Assembly: GCA_964609825.1 (NCBI GenBank)
Contig: CAZSSH010000010.1
Coordinates: 62,001 to 126,000 of the forward strand
Length of the DNA: 64,000 nt
Origin: CAZSSH01 sp964609825
Lineage (GTDB): Bacteria; Verrucomicrobiota; Lentisphaeria; Victivallales; Victivallaceae
Direction: 5' to 3'
Made by a program: the position numbers and the translations under genes. The notes beneath the pieces are model-generated. The model saw nothing but the letters and a program-made list of their open reading frames with translations, did not search any database and was not told the DNA's origin. Of this stretch, positions 56,202 through 64,000 are shown one piece after another (the first letter of the stretch is position 1; the number at the start of each line of letters is the position of its first letter).

Positions 56202-57587
56202 ATGGGTATCAAGTGTATCATTCACTGTCCCGAAAAGAGCGTGGCCTGGGCAAAGAATTTTTTCCCGGGTCTTGATCCCTATTTATTGCGTTTCGGCAAT
56301 AAGCCGTACTTGGAGTTTTTGATCGATTTTTGTATTTTAAATGGTATTTCCGACATCCGGATTGCCTCCGACAACCCGAGCAAAGAGATTTATGATTTGT
56401 TGGGCGACGGTAAAAAATATGGCGTCAATCTCTCGTTTGCGGCGATTATGCCGGACAGTTCGCCGCGGATGGTGGTCGAAAAAAACATGGCATTTTGCAA
56501 AAAGAATGGTTTGCTTTTGTTGTCCGGTTTTTTCTGGATTGATTACAACAAAAACAATATGACGCCGATTTCGATTGCGTCGGATCAGGCGGTTGGCGGC
56601 GCAGTTTCTCCCGACAATCATTATTTTTTGATCGGCGAGCAGCGGCTGCATGATTTTGAAGCGACGCATACGCCGGAGATGCCGTTAACGACGTTTCCGG
56701 TGGACTCGATCAGAGATTTTTATGTCCGGTGCATGGAGTTGGTATACAAAGAGACGGGCAATTATAATTTACCCGGCTACGGCGACCATATTAAATTTAT
56801 CGTCGGCCGCAACGTGGTGATGCCCAAAACGGCGGAAGTCAATCTGCCGGTGATTTTCGGCAATTCGGTCCAACTCGGAAATGAAACGTGCGTCGGACCC
56901 GGGGTGATTATCGGCGACAATGTCTTGATTGATGAAAAATCGCAGATTACCAACTCGATCATTATGGGCAACTCGTATGTGGGATGTTATTCGGAGATCA
57001 ACCGCAAGATTATTTACCGCAACTATGTGATCGATCCTTTTGAGGGAGTGGCGCTGGATATCGTCGATGAGTTTTTGTTGACCGAGCTGGTAAAAAAGGG
57101 TTACTGGACGTGTCCGTTAAAGCAGCGTTTCGGCGCATTGCTGTTGTTGATCTTTATGGCGGTTCCGTTTCTTTTGATCCGTCCGTGGCTGACGGTCAAG
57201 GCGACGCTGGTGGATTGTTATATGAATCAGCAGCGCAAGGCCAAACTGGCATTGCGGCTTTATCTCAAACCGGCCAAAAGCGTGGCCGGGCGGTATTTCC
57301 GCAAGCTGAGCCTTGACCGGTTTCATTTGCTGCCGCTGGTATTGCGCGGCAAGTTGCGGTTGATCGGCAGCCGGATTATGGTGGTAAACCCGGAGAATGA
57401 AGCCATATTGGACCAGTTCCCCGACTATGCACCCGGGATTTTTTCGTACTCCGAGTATTTGGGATCAGATAAAGACAAATTTCAGCGGGAAATTGACGAG
57501 CTGTATTATATGTATCATGCCAGTTTCAAGCTTAATATGAAGATATTTTGCGGGATTTGGTTCCGTAATTTTATGAAACGAACCTAA
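56202..57587 (+). CDS. Nucleotidyltransferase-like / left-handed beta-helix / half sugar-transferase fusion
   Basis: Three parts are seen. Residues 1-~190 resemble an NDP-sugar nucleotidyltransferase fold (GNKPYLEFLIDFCILNGISDIRIAS), but the usual GGxGTRL loop is absent. Residues ~200-290 are hexapeptide-type repeats (VNLPVIFGNSVQLGNETCVGPGVIIGDNVLIDEKS). After hydrophobic LLLLIFMAVPFLLI, residues ~360-461 align with the C-terminal half of the sugar-phosphate transferase encoded just upstream (RFHLLPLVLRGKLRLIGSR against the DELPQ block). The DE dyad and Pro-Arg are lost. It starts 1 nt after that transferase. Probably not catalytic as a transferase; an accessory role is inferred. Confidence 0.65.
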   Translation: MGIKCIIHCPEKSVAWAKNFFPGLDPYLLRFGNKPYLEFLIDFCILNGISDIRIASDNPSKEIYDLLGDGKKYGVNLSFAAIMPDSSPRMVVEKNMAFCKKNGLLLLSGFFWIDYNKNNMTPISIASDQAVGGAVSPDNHYFLIGEQRLHDFEATHTPEMPLTTFPVDSIRDFYVRCMELVYKETGNYNLPGYGDHIKFIVGRNVVMPKTAEVNLPVIFGNSVQLGNETCVGPGVIIGDNVLIDEKSQITNSIIMGNSYVGCYSEINRKIIYRNYVIDPFEGVALDIVDEFLLTELVKKGYWTCPLKQRFGALLLLIFMAVPFLLIRPWLTVKATLVDCYMNQQRKAKLALRLYLKPAKSVAGRYFRKLSLDRFHLLPLVLRGKLRLIGSRIMVVNPENEAILDQFPDYAPGIFSYSEYLGSDKDKFQREIDELYYMYHASFKLNMKIFCGIWFRNFMKRT

Positions 57588-57735
57588 TATTATAGAGGTG
57601 AGGAGGCCGGCGACAGGGCAATGCCGGCGGCGGAGTGGGGGCGGTCTCGGGACAGATGATTATTTTTCCGGGATTGGTAACAAAATGGCCGTGAGGCGGG
57701 ACAAGGTAAATTTGGCGGCATGCCGGAGCATTGAC

Positions 57736-59688
57736 ATGTATCTTGACGAAAACGAAACAACCAATATAAATCCCTCACAGGGGACACCGGAAATCCCGGC
57801 GGGCAATCAGATCAAGCCGGCGGATATTTTTATCCGCGACTTGAGTTGCTGGTATCAGGCTCTTTTAAAGCGCTGGTGGTGGATTGTCGTGTCGGCGGCG
57901 TTTTTTTGTCTGATCTTTTTTGCTTACCGTTACTTTTTGGTGGATAAGACATACTCCAGCAGCTGTGCTTTGGTGCGGCAGGAGGTGGCAGATGTCCGGC
58001 ACAGCGATTTGCCGATCAACTACAGTCCGGTGCAACTGAGTGTTATGTTTAATATGATTCGCGGTCACATCTGTTTGTCGGAGACTGCCCGCCGGCTTAA
58101 TTTGCATTTGACCCATGAGCAGATGTTTAACATTATTACCGTCCGTCAGGCCGAGAAAAACTCCAACTATTTCTTTATTTCGGCGATAGCCCGCGACCCC
58201 AAGATGGCGGCCGACATGGCCAACACATTGGCGCAGGTTTTTTTGGATGAGTACAAAAAGATGATCCGCAATAATATTGAGGATACTTACGAAAACAGTG
58301 CCAAGAGCATGGCTTCCTACAAATCCGAGCTTGACTCTCTGCAATTGCGTTTAAGCGAGTTGTATGTTGACGCCATCCGCCGCCGGATTTCAGAGTTGGA
58401 AATTCAGCTCTCCAACACGGTTCCCGAGGTGGTGGTCTATTCTGAAAAGTCCTCCACTGGCGACCAGAAACTTACCGAAGCGCGGTTGAAGCTTGAAAGC
58501 ATGATGCAGTCTTATACCGAAAAGAATCCGATGGTGGAGAAACAGCGTCAGCTGATTATCAATTTGGAGCAAGAGGCGCAAAAGAACAATGAGGCACTGA
58601 GTAAGGTTGTGTCCGGGCGCAATCAGGAATATGTCGCCATCAGTACCGAGCTCAACCGCACCAAGGCCGAACTGGGCGCTGCCGAAAAGGCGATGCGCGG
58701 CGAGGGCGAGAGTTTGGTGGCGTTGCGGATTAATTTTGAGTTGTTAAATACCTTGACGCCGCAGATGAATAATTTGCGCGATCAGATCACTCGCAAAAAA
58801 GACCAACTGATGCAGCAGGAGTTGGTGCACAAAAAACTGCAATCGTTCCTTGATCGCTCCTATTCGGATGTGGCGATTCGCGAAGAGGCTCAGCCGCCGT
58901 TGTACCCGATGCCCCGTAAAGTAGTGATTTTTACGCTGATCGGATTTGTTTTGGGCGGTTTGCTCGGCACTTTTGCGGTGCTCTCGGTAGAGGCGGCCAA
59001 CTTGTCCATCCGTTCGCGGACGGATATTGTCAATGCCTTGCACCTCAACTTTTTGGGCGGTATCCCGGCGTTTAACGGCGAAGAGCGGGCCGAGTATTAC
59101 AGTGCGCTGCAAGAAGCAATTGCCGCGGGGAAAGACTTTTTGGCACCGGTCAAAGAGCGCCCGGTCTTTATTTTGGTAATTCCGCCCAATAATGTCGGCA
59201 GAGTGGAGGAAACGATCTCCAAAGAGCTTTTGGAGTTGCTCTATGTCAAAGAAAACCTCAATTGCATGGTCATTAAAAATCTTGATGGAGAGGATTTGTC
59301 TGAGAAATCGCAGCATTTGGTCAACGACATGCTGTATGGTTTAAGTGAAGAGTTGCCGCCGCCCGCCGCCAACGGCAAGACTTGGTATTATAATTTAAAT
59401 GATTTGGCGTTTTTGTCGCCGCCGTCCAAGGAGCAGTTGGATGTGTTTGAAAAGCGGCTCAGCTGTTATGATGTGGTAATTTGGGAAACGTTTTCACCCG
59501 AAAAGCATTGGCAGCTTTTTACCGATCTTTTGGATCATGCCAACATGTTGATTGTTCCGATGCGGTTTGCCATGACCTCCAAGGTTGAGGTATTGCATAT
59601 AATCGAGCGCCTTGGCTCCGAACGGATGGAAAAAATATTCGGATTGCTCTATGATATCAAAAAAATCCACCGGAAGGTTAAAATATGA
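57736..59688 (+). CDS. Wzz-like polysaccharide co-polymerase with degenerate tyrosine-kinase-like domain
   Basis: Controls chain length and export of the polysaccharide at the inner membrane. TM1 lies at ~47-67 (RWWWIVVSAAFFCLIFFAY), a long periplasmic coiled coil at ~180-370, TM2 at ~396-417. The cytoplasmic domain has the fold order of a BY-kinase, but the Walker A region reads VIPPNNVGRVEET (no GKST) and the Walker B strand YDVVIWETF (Trp-Glu for IDT). No Tyr-rich tail is seen. The ATG at 57736 was chosen for GGAG 7 nt upstream; GTG 57598 and ATG 57685 are alternatives. A hairpin GCCGGC/GCCGGC lies in the leader (57606-57628). Confidence 0.83.
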   Translation: MYLDENETTNINPSQGTPEIPAGNQIKPADIFIRDLSCWYQALLKRWWWIVVSAAFFCLIFFAYRYFLVDKTYSSSCALVRQEVADVRHSDLPINYSPVQLSVMFNMIRGHICLSETARRLNLHLTHEQMFNIITVRQAEKNSNYFFISAIARDPKMAADMANTLAQVFLDEYKKMIRNNIEDTYENSAKSMASYKSELDSLQLRLSELYVDAIRRRISELEIQLSNTVPEVVVYSEKSSTGDQKLTEARLKLESMMQSYTEKNPMVEKQRQLIINLEQEAQKNNEALSKVVSGRNQEYVAISTELNRTKAELGAAEKAMRGEGESLVALRINFELLNTLTPQMNNLRDQITRKKDQLMQQELVHKKLQSFLDRSYSDVAIREEAQPPLYPMPRKVVIFTLIGFVLGGLLGTFAVLSVEAANLSIRSRTDIVNALHLNFLGGIPAFNGEERAEYYSALQEAIAAGKDFLAPVKERPVFILVIPPNNVGRVEETISKELLELLYVKENLNCMVIKNLDGEDLSEKSQHLVNDMLYGLSEELPPPAANGKTWYYNLNDLAFLSPPSKEQLDVFEKRLSCYDVVIWETFSPEKHWQLFTDLLDHANMLIVPMRFAMTSKVEVLHIIERLGSERMEKIFGLLYDIKKIHRKVKI

Positions 59689-60731
59689 AGCAAAAACATT
59701 TTACTCTGGTTGCCGCCTGGCTTCTTTTTCTCGTCAGCGGTTGCAGTACGCCGACCTTTGCGCCGATGGCCGTACCCAATGAGTATGCGGTAGTGCCGAT
59801 GGCGCCGCAAAACGAAGAGGATATTACCGAGCGGCTCAAGGTGTTGCACCGTCCTGATTTGTCCCCTTACCGGATTTCTCCCGGCGACCAGTTTAATATC
59901 TCGGTTTATGAGCATGTCGAGCTCAATCAGTTGGAAATTGTCGTTACTCCGGACGGCTTCATCAGTGTGCCCTTGGTCGGTCCGGTGCCGATTGGCGGTT
60001 TGACTCTGGTGGAGGCGACCGACCTTTTAAGAGCGCGGATGGGCGAATATATTCGCAAGCCGATTGTTTCACTGATCCCGGTGCGGGTCAACGGGTACAA
60101 TTATACGATTGTCGGCCGGGTCAATTATCCCGGCACTTATCCGATTTCCATCGGCAAGACCCGGTTGATTGATGCGATTGCGGCGGCCCGCGGTTTGGCT
60201 CAAGGGCTGTTTCACGGCGACACGGTGGAGTTGGCCGACTTGGACAATGCCTATATCTCGCGAGACGGTGAAATTTTGCCGGTCGATTTCCGCAAGGCGC
60301 TGCTGGAGGGTGACTCGTTAAACAACATTCCGCTTAAAAACAATGACTATATTTATATCCCGTCGACGATGAACAGCAACGTGGCGCTGCTGGGCGAGGT
60401 CACTCGACCGACCTATGTCGGGTTTAAAGAAGGCATGACGCTGCTTCAGGCGATCCCGTTTGCGCAAGGTTTGCGCGAGACCCACAGCTCGGATGTGCGT
60501 GTCATCCGCGGCGGGATGAAAAATCCGGTGGTCTATGTGGTCAATGTCAACCGGATGCTGCGCGGCGAAACTCAGGATTTCGCTTTGCAGGCCAACGATA
60601 TCGTTTATTTCCCGCCGGATGGATTGTCCGAGTGGAATATCATGGTGCGCAAGATATTGCCGACGTTGCAGTCGCTTAACTTAATGGCGGGTCCGTTTGG
60701 GAATGCCGGCGGATACATGAACGGATTTTAG
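59685..60731 (+). CDS. Wza-like polysaccharide export lipoprotein
   Basis: Outer-membrane or periplasmic exporter component of 348 residues. The lipobox is LVSGC with Cys20. Residues ~65-150 are the Poly_export domain (YRISPGDQFNISVYEHVELNQ, VTPDGFISVPLVGPV). Two SLBB-type domains follow (YTIVGRVNYPGTYPI and VALLGEVTRPTYVGF). It overlaps the co-polymerase gene by 4 nt (ATGA). It should pair with the co-polymerase to span the envelope. Confidence 0.93.
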   Translation: MKQKHFTLVAAWLLFLVSGCSTPTFAPMAVPNEYAVVPMAPQNEEDITERLKVLHRPDLSPYRISPGDQFNISVYEHVELNQLEIVVTPDGFISVPLVGPVPIGGLTLVEATDLLRARMGEYIRKPIVSLIPVRVNGYNYTIVGRVNYPGTYPISIGKTRLIDAIAAARGLAQGLFHGDTVELADLDNAYISRDGEILPVDFRKALLEGDSLNNIPLKNNDYIYIPSTMNSNVALLGEVTRPTYVGFKEGMTLLQAIPFAQGLRETHSSDVRVIRGGMKNPVVYVVNVNRMLRGETQDFALQANDIVYFPPDGLSEWNIMVRKILPTLQSLNLMAGPFGNAGGYMNGF

Positions 60732-60739
60732 ATTACATT

Positions 60740-62065
60740 ATGGGAAAAATCCTGGTATTTACACTGATCTTTGCGTTTGTCATTCCGATCGGGACGTATT
60801 TTGCCGTCAAATATCCCAAAGTCCGGCTGATTGCATTTATGCTGATGCTCGGGTTTACCTGCAAGATGATCATGATTCATATCAATCCGATGCCGGATTG
60901 GAAGGGATCGGCCCGCGGATTTGCATTTTCGATGGTGGATATTTTTTCCTCCATCGTTTTTTTGAGCATCTGGTTTGATAAACGCTGCAGCAAACGCTTT
61001 TTTCCGCCCGGGTGGTGGACTTATTTCATCTACTACATTTTTATTCTGATTTCCGGCATCAACGCTTTGTATCCCCAACCGTGGGGATTTGAAGTATTGA
61101 AGATGTTTTGGATGTATGTCTTTTTTGTTGCCAGTTATAATTTTTTGATGAATTACCGAAATTTGTGGACGATCATCAATACCATTTGTGCGATTGTATT
61201 TATCATGTTTTTGGTCGGGTTTTATCAAAAATACGTGTCCGGCGGTTACTATCAGATCCCGAGTACCATGCCTCACCAAAACTCGCTGACGCTGTATGTG
61301 GAGATTTTTGGCTCAATGATTTTGGGGGTCATGCTCAATGAAAAAACTTCCCATTGGCAGGCTTTGGTTTTAATTGTCGGCTTCTTTTCATGCTTGTTGT
61401 TGCTGATTTTTACCTATTCGCGCGGCGGATTGTTTTGTTTTATGCTGGCAATCGCGGTGGTCGGGCTGGGGAGCATCGGCTTAAACGGGATTACCACTCA
61501 AAAAGTGAGTTTCATCGTCCTCGGCATCGTGGGCGGGGTCATTTTGCTGGCAATTGCCATGCCGCGAATTATCCAACGCTTTGAGACCGCGCCGGAAGCA
61601 TCCAAAAACACCCGTATTTATCTCGCCTGGGCTGCCTACCGCATGGCGCACGATTACAACTTGGGTGTCGGCGCCAATAACTTCTCCGCGCACTCCGGGC
61701 CCGGCGGCAAATACGCCATTGAGATGTACGAAGGCAAAAAAATCACCGAAGATACTTCCCCTTTCGGCGGGGTAGTCGAGACGATTTATCTTTTGGTGGC
61801 CGCCGAGTGCGGCTGGGCGGCGTTGGGGTCGCTTATTTTGTGGTTCGGCTATTATTTTTTGATGGCGTTTCGATGTGTGTTTGCCTTGCGGCACCATGCC
61901 TGCTTTGGTATCATTTTGGGGGTATTCGGCGGTTTGCTGGCCAACTTCAGCCAGTCCTCGATGGAGTGGAGTTTGAAACAATACGGTAATTTTTACCAGT
62001 TGATGTTTGTTTTTTCGTTAATCTCGGCGATCTGGGTTTGCCGCAAAGCTTTGGGAAAGAAATAA
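60740..62065 (+). CDS. O-antigen ligase/polymerase family membrane protein
   Basis: A 441-residue protein with about ten to twelve hydrophobic segments and the WaaL/Wzy_C (pfam04932-type) features: the TYSRGGLFCFMLAI strand, and a periplasmic loop with RIYLAWAAYRMAHDYNLGVGANNF and its conserved Arg and His. It probably polymerises or ligates the exported repeat units. Which of the two cannot be decided from sequence. 8 nt after the Wza gene and 3 nt before the next. Confidence 0.83.
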   Translation: MGKILVFTLIFAFVIPIGTYFAVKYPKVRLIAFMLMLGFTCKMIMIHINPMPDWKGSARGFAFSMVDIFSSIVFLSIWFDKRCSKRFFPPGWWTYFIYYIFILISGINALYPQPWGFEVLKMFWMYVFFVASYNFLMNYRNLWTIINTICAIVFIMFLVGFYQKYVSGGYYQIPSTMPHQNSLTLYVEIFGSMILGVMLNEKTSHWQALVLIVGFFSCLLLLIFTYSRGGLFCFMLAIAVVGLGSIGLNGITTQKVSFIVLGIVGGVILLAIAMPRIIQRFETAPEASKNTRIYLAWAAYRMAHDYNLGVGANNFSAHSGPGGKYAIEMYEGKKITEDTSPFGGVVETIYLLVAAECGWAALGSLILWFGYYFLMAFRCVFALRHHACFGIILGVFGGLLANFSQSSMEWSLKQYGNFYQLMFVFSLISAIWVCRKALGKK

Positions 62066-62068
62066 GCG

Positions 62069-63268
62069 ATGAAAATTTTGTTGGGAGGCATTCCGCTGGG
62101 GTGCGATAATATCGGCGATGAGGCGATCATTGCTTGTGTCATCGGGATTGTCAAACGCTTGGCGCCTGGTGCCGAACTCACTGTGGCAACACGTGATATG
62201 GCCGGGATTCGTAAAAAATTCGGTGTCGAGGCGGCTCCGTTGTTCGGCTTTGACCGGGAGAATACCCTCGCGATGTTTGCCGAGGAAGTCAAAAAGCATG
62301 ACTGGTATATTTGGGCCGGAGCAACCGGACTCTCGGATTATCCGGAGATGAGTTGCGATTTGTTGGAGACTGCCCAGGCCGCCGGTGTACGCACGCTGAT
62401 TTGGAATGTCGGGATGAATGACTCTTTGAACCCCGCCTATTTCAAACTTTCCGGCAAAAAACTGCTGTTGGCCTCTTGTCTGAAGAAATTCTTTTTTTAT
62501 GATATTCGCCCTGCGTGGGAGCGCCGTTTAACTTCGCGGACCCGCCGTCGTCTGGCGCGGGTGGTCGGCCGCTGTGAGTTGATCGTCTTGCGGGACCCCG
62601 ATTCGCTGGCGGAGTTGCGGAAATGCGGCAATTTCCCGCAGGCATGCGTCGGCGCTGATTCGGCAATATTACAACAATCGACTCCTGAAGATGCTTTGCC
62701 GTGGCAGTCTCCCGAAGAGCGTGAAACGTTTATGAATGGCCGGCAGCGGGTGGCGCTTTGTCTCTCGGCGCAGAGCCCGGTCGGCGAGATTGATAAATTT
62801 GCCGCCTGGATAGATCGGGCGATAGCTGCCGCCCCGGATATTTTGTTTGTGATGATCCCGATGAATCCTTTGACCGATCATGCCGTGATGGCCGGGCTGC
62901 AAGCCAAGCTCAAGCGGCCGGAGGCGACGCTGCTGCTGCGTTTTATTGAGCCCGAGGACGTGCAAACTGTAGTCGGGTGTTGTCATCTGGTCATCAGCAG
63001 CCGCTTGCATCTGATGATTTTGGGGTTAAATAAACTGGTGCCGGCAGTCGGGATCGAGCGGGGAAGCAAGATTCGCAGCTTTTTGACGCCGTTCGGTCTG
63101 GATTGTTGCGGCACAACCGACAAGATCGATTTTGAGTATCTTACTCAAAGGATGCAACAATTGCTGGCTGAGCCGGATTTTGCGGCCAAGGCCGGGGGTG
63201 TCCGTGAGCGGTTGATGCAATCTTTGGCCGCCGCCGAGCACAAATTATCCGTGTTGCTGCAACGCTGA
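62069..63268 (+). CDS. Polysaccharide pyruvyl transferase (CsaB-like) family protein
   Basis: A 399-residue GT-B-like protein of the PS_pyruv_trans family. GIPLGCDNIGDEAIIACVI at the N-terminus is the family signature, and VVISSRLHLMILGL is the second conserved block. It would add ketal-linked pyruvate to a sugar of the polysaccharide, giving negative charge. It is the last plus-strand gene of the operon, and the stop is 3 nt from the convergent GT4 gene. Confidence 0.86.
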   Translation: MKILLGGIPLGCDNIGDEAIIACVIGIVKRLAPGAELTVATRDMAGIRKKFGVEAAPLFGFDRENTLAMFAEEVKKHDWYIWAGATGLSDYPEMSCDLLETAQAAGVRTLIWNVGMNDSLNPAYFKLSGKKLLLASCLKKFFFYDIRPAWERRLTSRTRRRLARVVGRCELIVLRDPDSLAELRKCGNFPQACVGADSAILQQSTPEDALPWQSPEERETFMNGRQRVALCLSAQSPVGEIDKFAAWIDRAIAAAPDILFVMIPMNPLTDHAVMAGLQAKLKRPEATLLLRFIEPEDVQTVVGCCHLVISSRLHLMILGLNKLVPAVGIERGSKIRSFLTPFGLDCCGTTDKIDFEYLTQRMQQLLAEPDFAAKAGGVRERLMQSLAAAEHKLSVLLQR

Positions 63269-63271
63269 CGG

Positions 63272-64000
63272 TTATCCGCGCTTAAGGCCGTGGAAAAAAT
63301 TGACCCACGGCATTTTGGTGCAGCGCAATCCGAGTTTGTGCGGGAAGCGGATGTTTTCGGGAACGGCCGGCAGTTGATTGGCGCGGTAAACGTCGGCAAT
63401 TAATTGTTGCAGCACGGCGCGAAAGTGACGCATCTTTTGGATGGTCGCATTGCGAATTAACTCCGGGGCGATCGGGTTGTCGGCAAAGCTTTTGACCGCC
63501 GCCGCCACCGCCGCCGGATCCGCTTCGACGGTTTTGACTCCAAAATCGGGAAACAGATAGTCGCGCCCGCCCAAATTGGGTGTGTTGACGATTGGAATGC
63601 CGCAGAGCAAATACTCGATGCTGACAAACATCGCCCCTTCTTCGCCCGATAGACACAACCCGCTTTTGGCTTTGGCAATGTGCTTGTACATGGCTCGCGA
63701 TGAAACATTTTCGAGCCTGGTGGCGTGACGCAAGGCGGCCAAGACTTCGTCGGCGTACGGTTTCTCGCGCTTGTGATAATCGCCGATTAAATAGAGCGAG
63801 GCTATGTCGCGCGCGAGCATATGGCGCTTAAAGGGCGCGATTCTCGCCACATAAATGGCATCAAACTCTTTGGGTATGTTTACAATCGGATATTTATTCT
63901 CATCCACAAACGCATTTTGGTGGCAAAATACGCTGTGGATGCCCAAGCTGTTGAGTTTGGTTTCTTCGGCAGGACTGTTGGCCAATACGGTAATCACCAG
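63272..64000 (-). CDS. GT4-family glycosyltransferase, C-terminal part (truncated by the window edge)
   Basis: At least 241 residues, open to the right edge, so the N-terminal domain lies outside. The visible part is a GT-B C-terminal domain: AIYVARIAPFKRHMLA, LSGEEGAMFVSIEYLLCGIPIVNTPNLGG (the E-x7-E type nucleotide-sugar motif) and KMRHFRAVLQQLIADVY. Probably adds a sugar to the exopolysaccharide repeat. It converges on the pyruvyltransferase gene and may start another operon of the same locus. Confidence 0.82.
   Translation of the reverse strand: MVITVLANSPAEETKLNSLGIHSVFCHQNAFVDENKYPIVNIPKEFDAIYVARIAPFKRHMLARDIASLYLIGDYHKREKPYADEVLAALRHATRLENVSSRAMYKHIAKAKSGLCLSGEEGAMFVSIEYLLCGIPIVNTPNLGGRDYLFPDFGVKTVEADPAAVAAAVKSFADNPIAPELIRNATIQKMRHFRAVLQQLIADVYRANQLPAVPENIRFPHKLGLRCTKMPWVNFFHGLKRG

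Noticed and set aside
57590..57735. Possible riboswitch or N-terminal coding extension before the co-polymerase
   Set aside because: A GCCGGC hairpin is present but no known riboswitch core is recognised, and the extension's residues look non-coding; ATG 57736 has a good Shine-Dalgarno.
1..64000. CRISPR arrays, insertion sequences, rRNA or prophage genes
   Set aside because: No regularly spaced repeats, transposase or integrase motifs, rRNA segments or phage structural genes were seen.

Overview
The window looks like chromosomal DNA from a Lentisphaerota (Victivallis-like) bacterium, probably an anaerobe that degrades polysaccharides. The evidence: pseudopilins with an [20 protein letters not shown]-type N-terminus and a C-terminal H-X9-DG motif sit inside glycan-degradation operons. 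There are also giant secreted beta-propeller proteins, an exosortase locus, a URO-D-like protein, a ferredoxin-dependent 2-oxoacid oxidoreductase, a rubrerythrin and FeoB. The lineage is an inference from gene content; no rRNA is present.

Layout. 1-4.1 kb: larC, larE, a ferredoxin-type aldo/keto reductase and a NicO/UreH-like nickel permease, pointing to nickel-pincer cofactor synthesis. 4.3-8.6 kb: tRNA-Val(CAC), a periplasmic parvulin, a DtxR-FeoA fusion regulator with feoB, and tRNA-Arg(ACG). 8.6-9.7 kb: a small accessory patch behind the tRNA, with a broken small ORF and a hypothetical membrane protein. 9.85-13.1 kb (minus): korA-korB and rubrerythrin. 13.1-17.2 kb (minus): a GH38 alpha-mannosidase and a LacI regulator, with two LacI-type operators straddling the promoter. 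17.3-30.7 kb (minus): one long operon of GntR-type regulator, pseudopilin, secreted propeller protein, SGNH hydrolase, cytoplasmic alpha/alpha-barrel glycosidase and second propeller protein, closed by a strong terminator. 30.9-33 kb: a secreted GH51 arabinofuranosidase. 33-37 kb (minus): two hemolysin-III paralogues, a PlsC-like acyltransferase, an RRM protein and a URO-D-like protein. 37.4-44.4 kb: a pabB-pabC fusion, two PLP enzymes of sulfur amino-acid metabolism, a catalase and a DUF454-pseudopilin fusion. 44.5-47.2 kb: a second GH38.

47.2-64 kb is an exopolysaccharide/exosortase island. On the minus strand, exosortase, an EpsI-like partner, a GT-A-like protein and a GH9 protein overlap end to start. 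On the plus strand run a TPR protein, a STAS protein, a sugar-phosphate transferase, a nucleotidyltransferase/beta-helix/half-transferase fusion, a Wzz-like co-polymerase with a decayed kinase domain, a Wza-like lipoprotein, an O-antigen-ligase/polymerase and a pyruvyltransferase. A partial GT4 glycosyltransferase runs off the right edge.

The parts fit a cell that senses glycans through LacI/GntR regulators, cuts them outside and inside the cell, and builds its own exported polysaccharide. The least explained elements are the pseudopilin-propeller operon, the DUF454-pseudopilin fusion, and the translational coupling of a GH9 protein to an exosortase. Promoters of one recurring form (TTGnnn, 16-17 nt, TATATT-like) precede many units.
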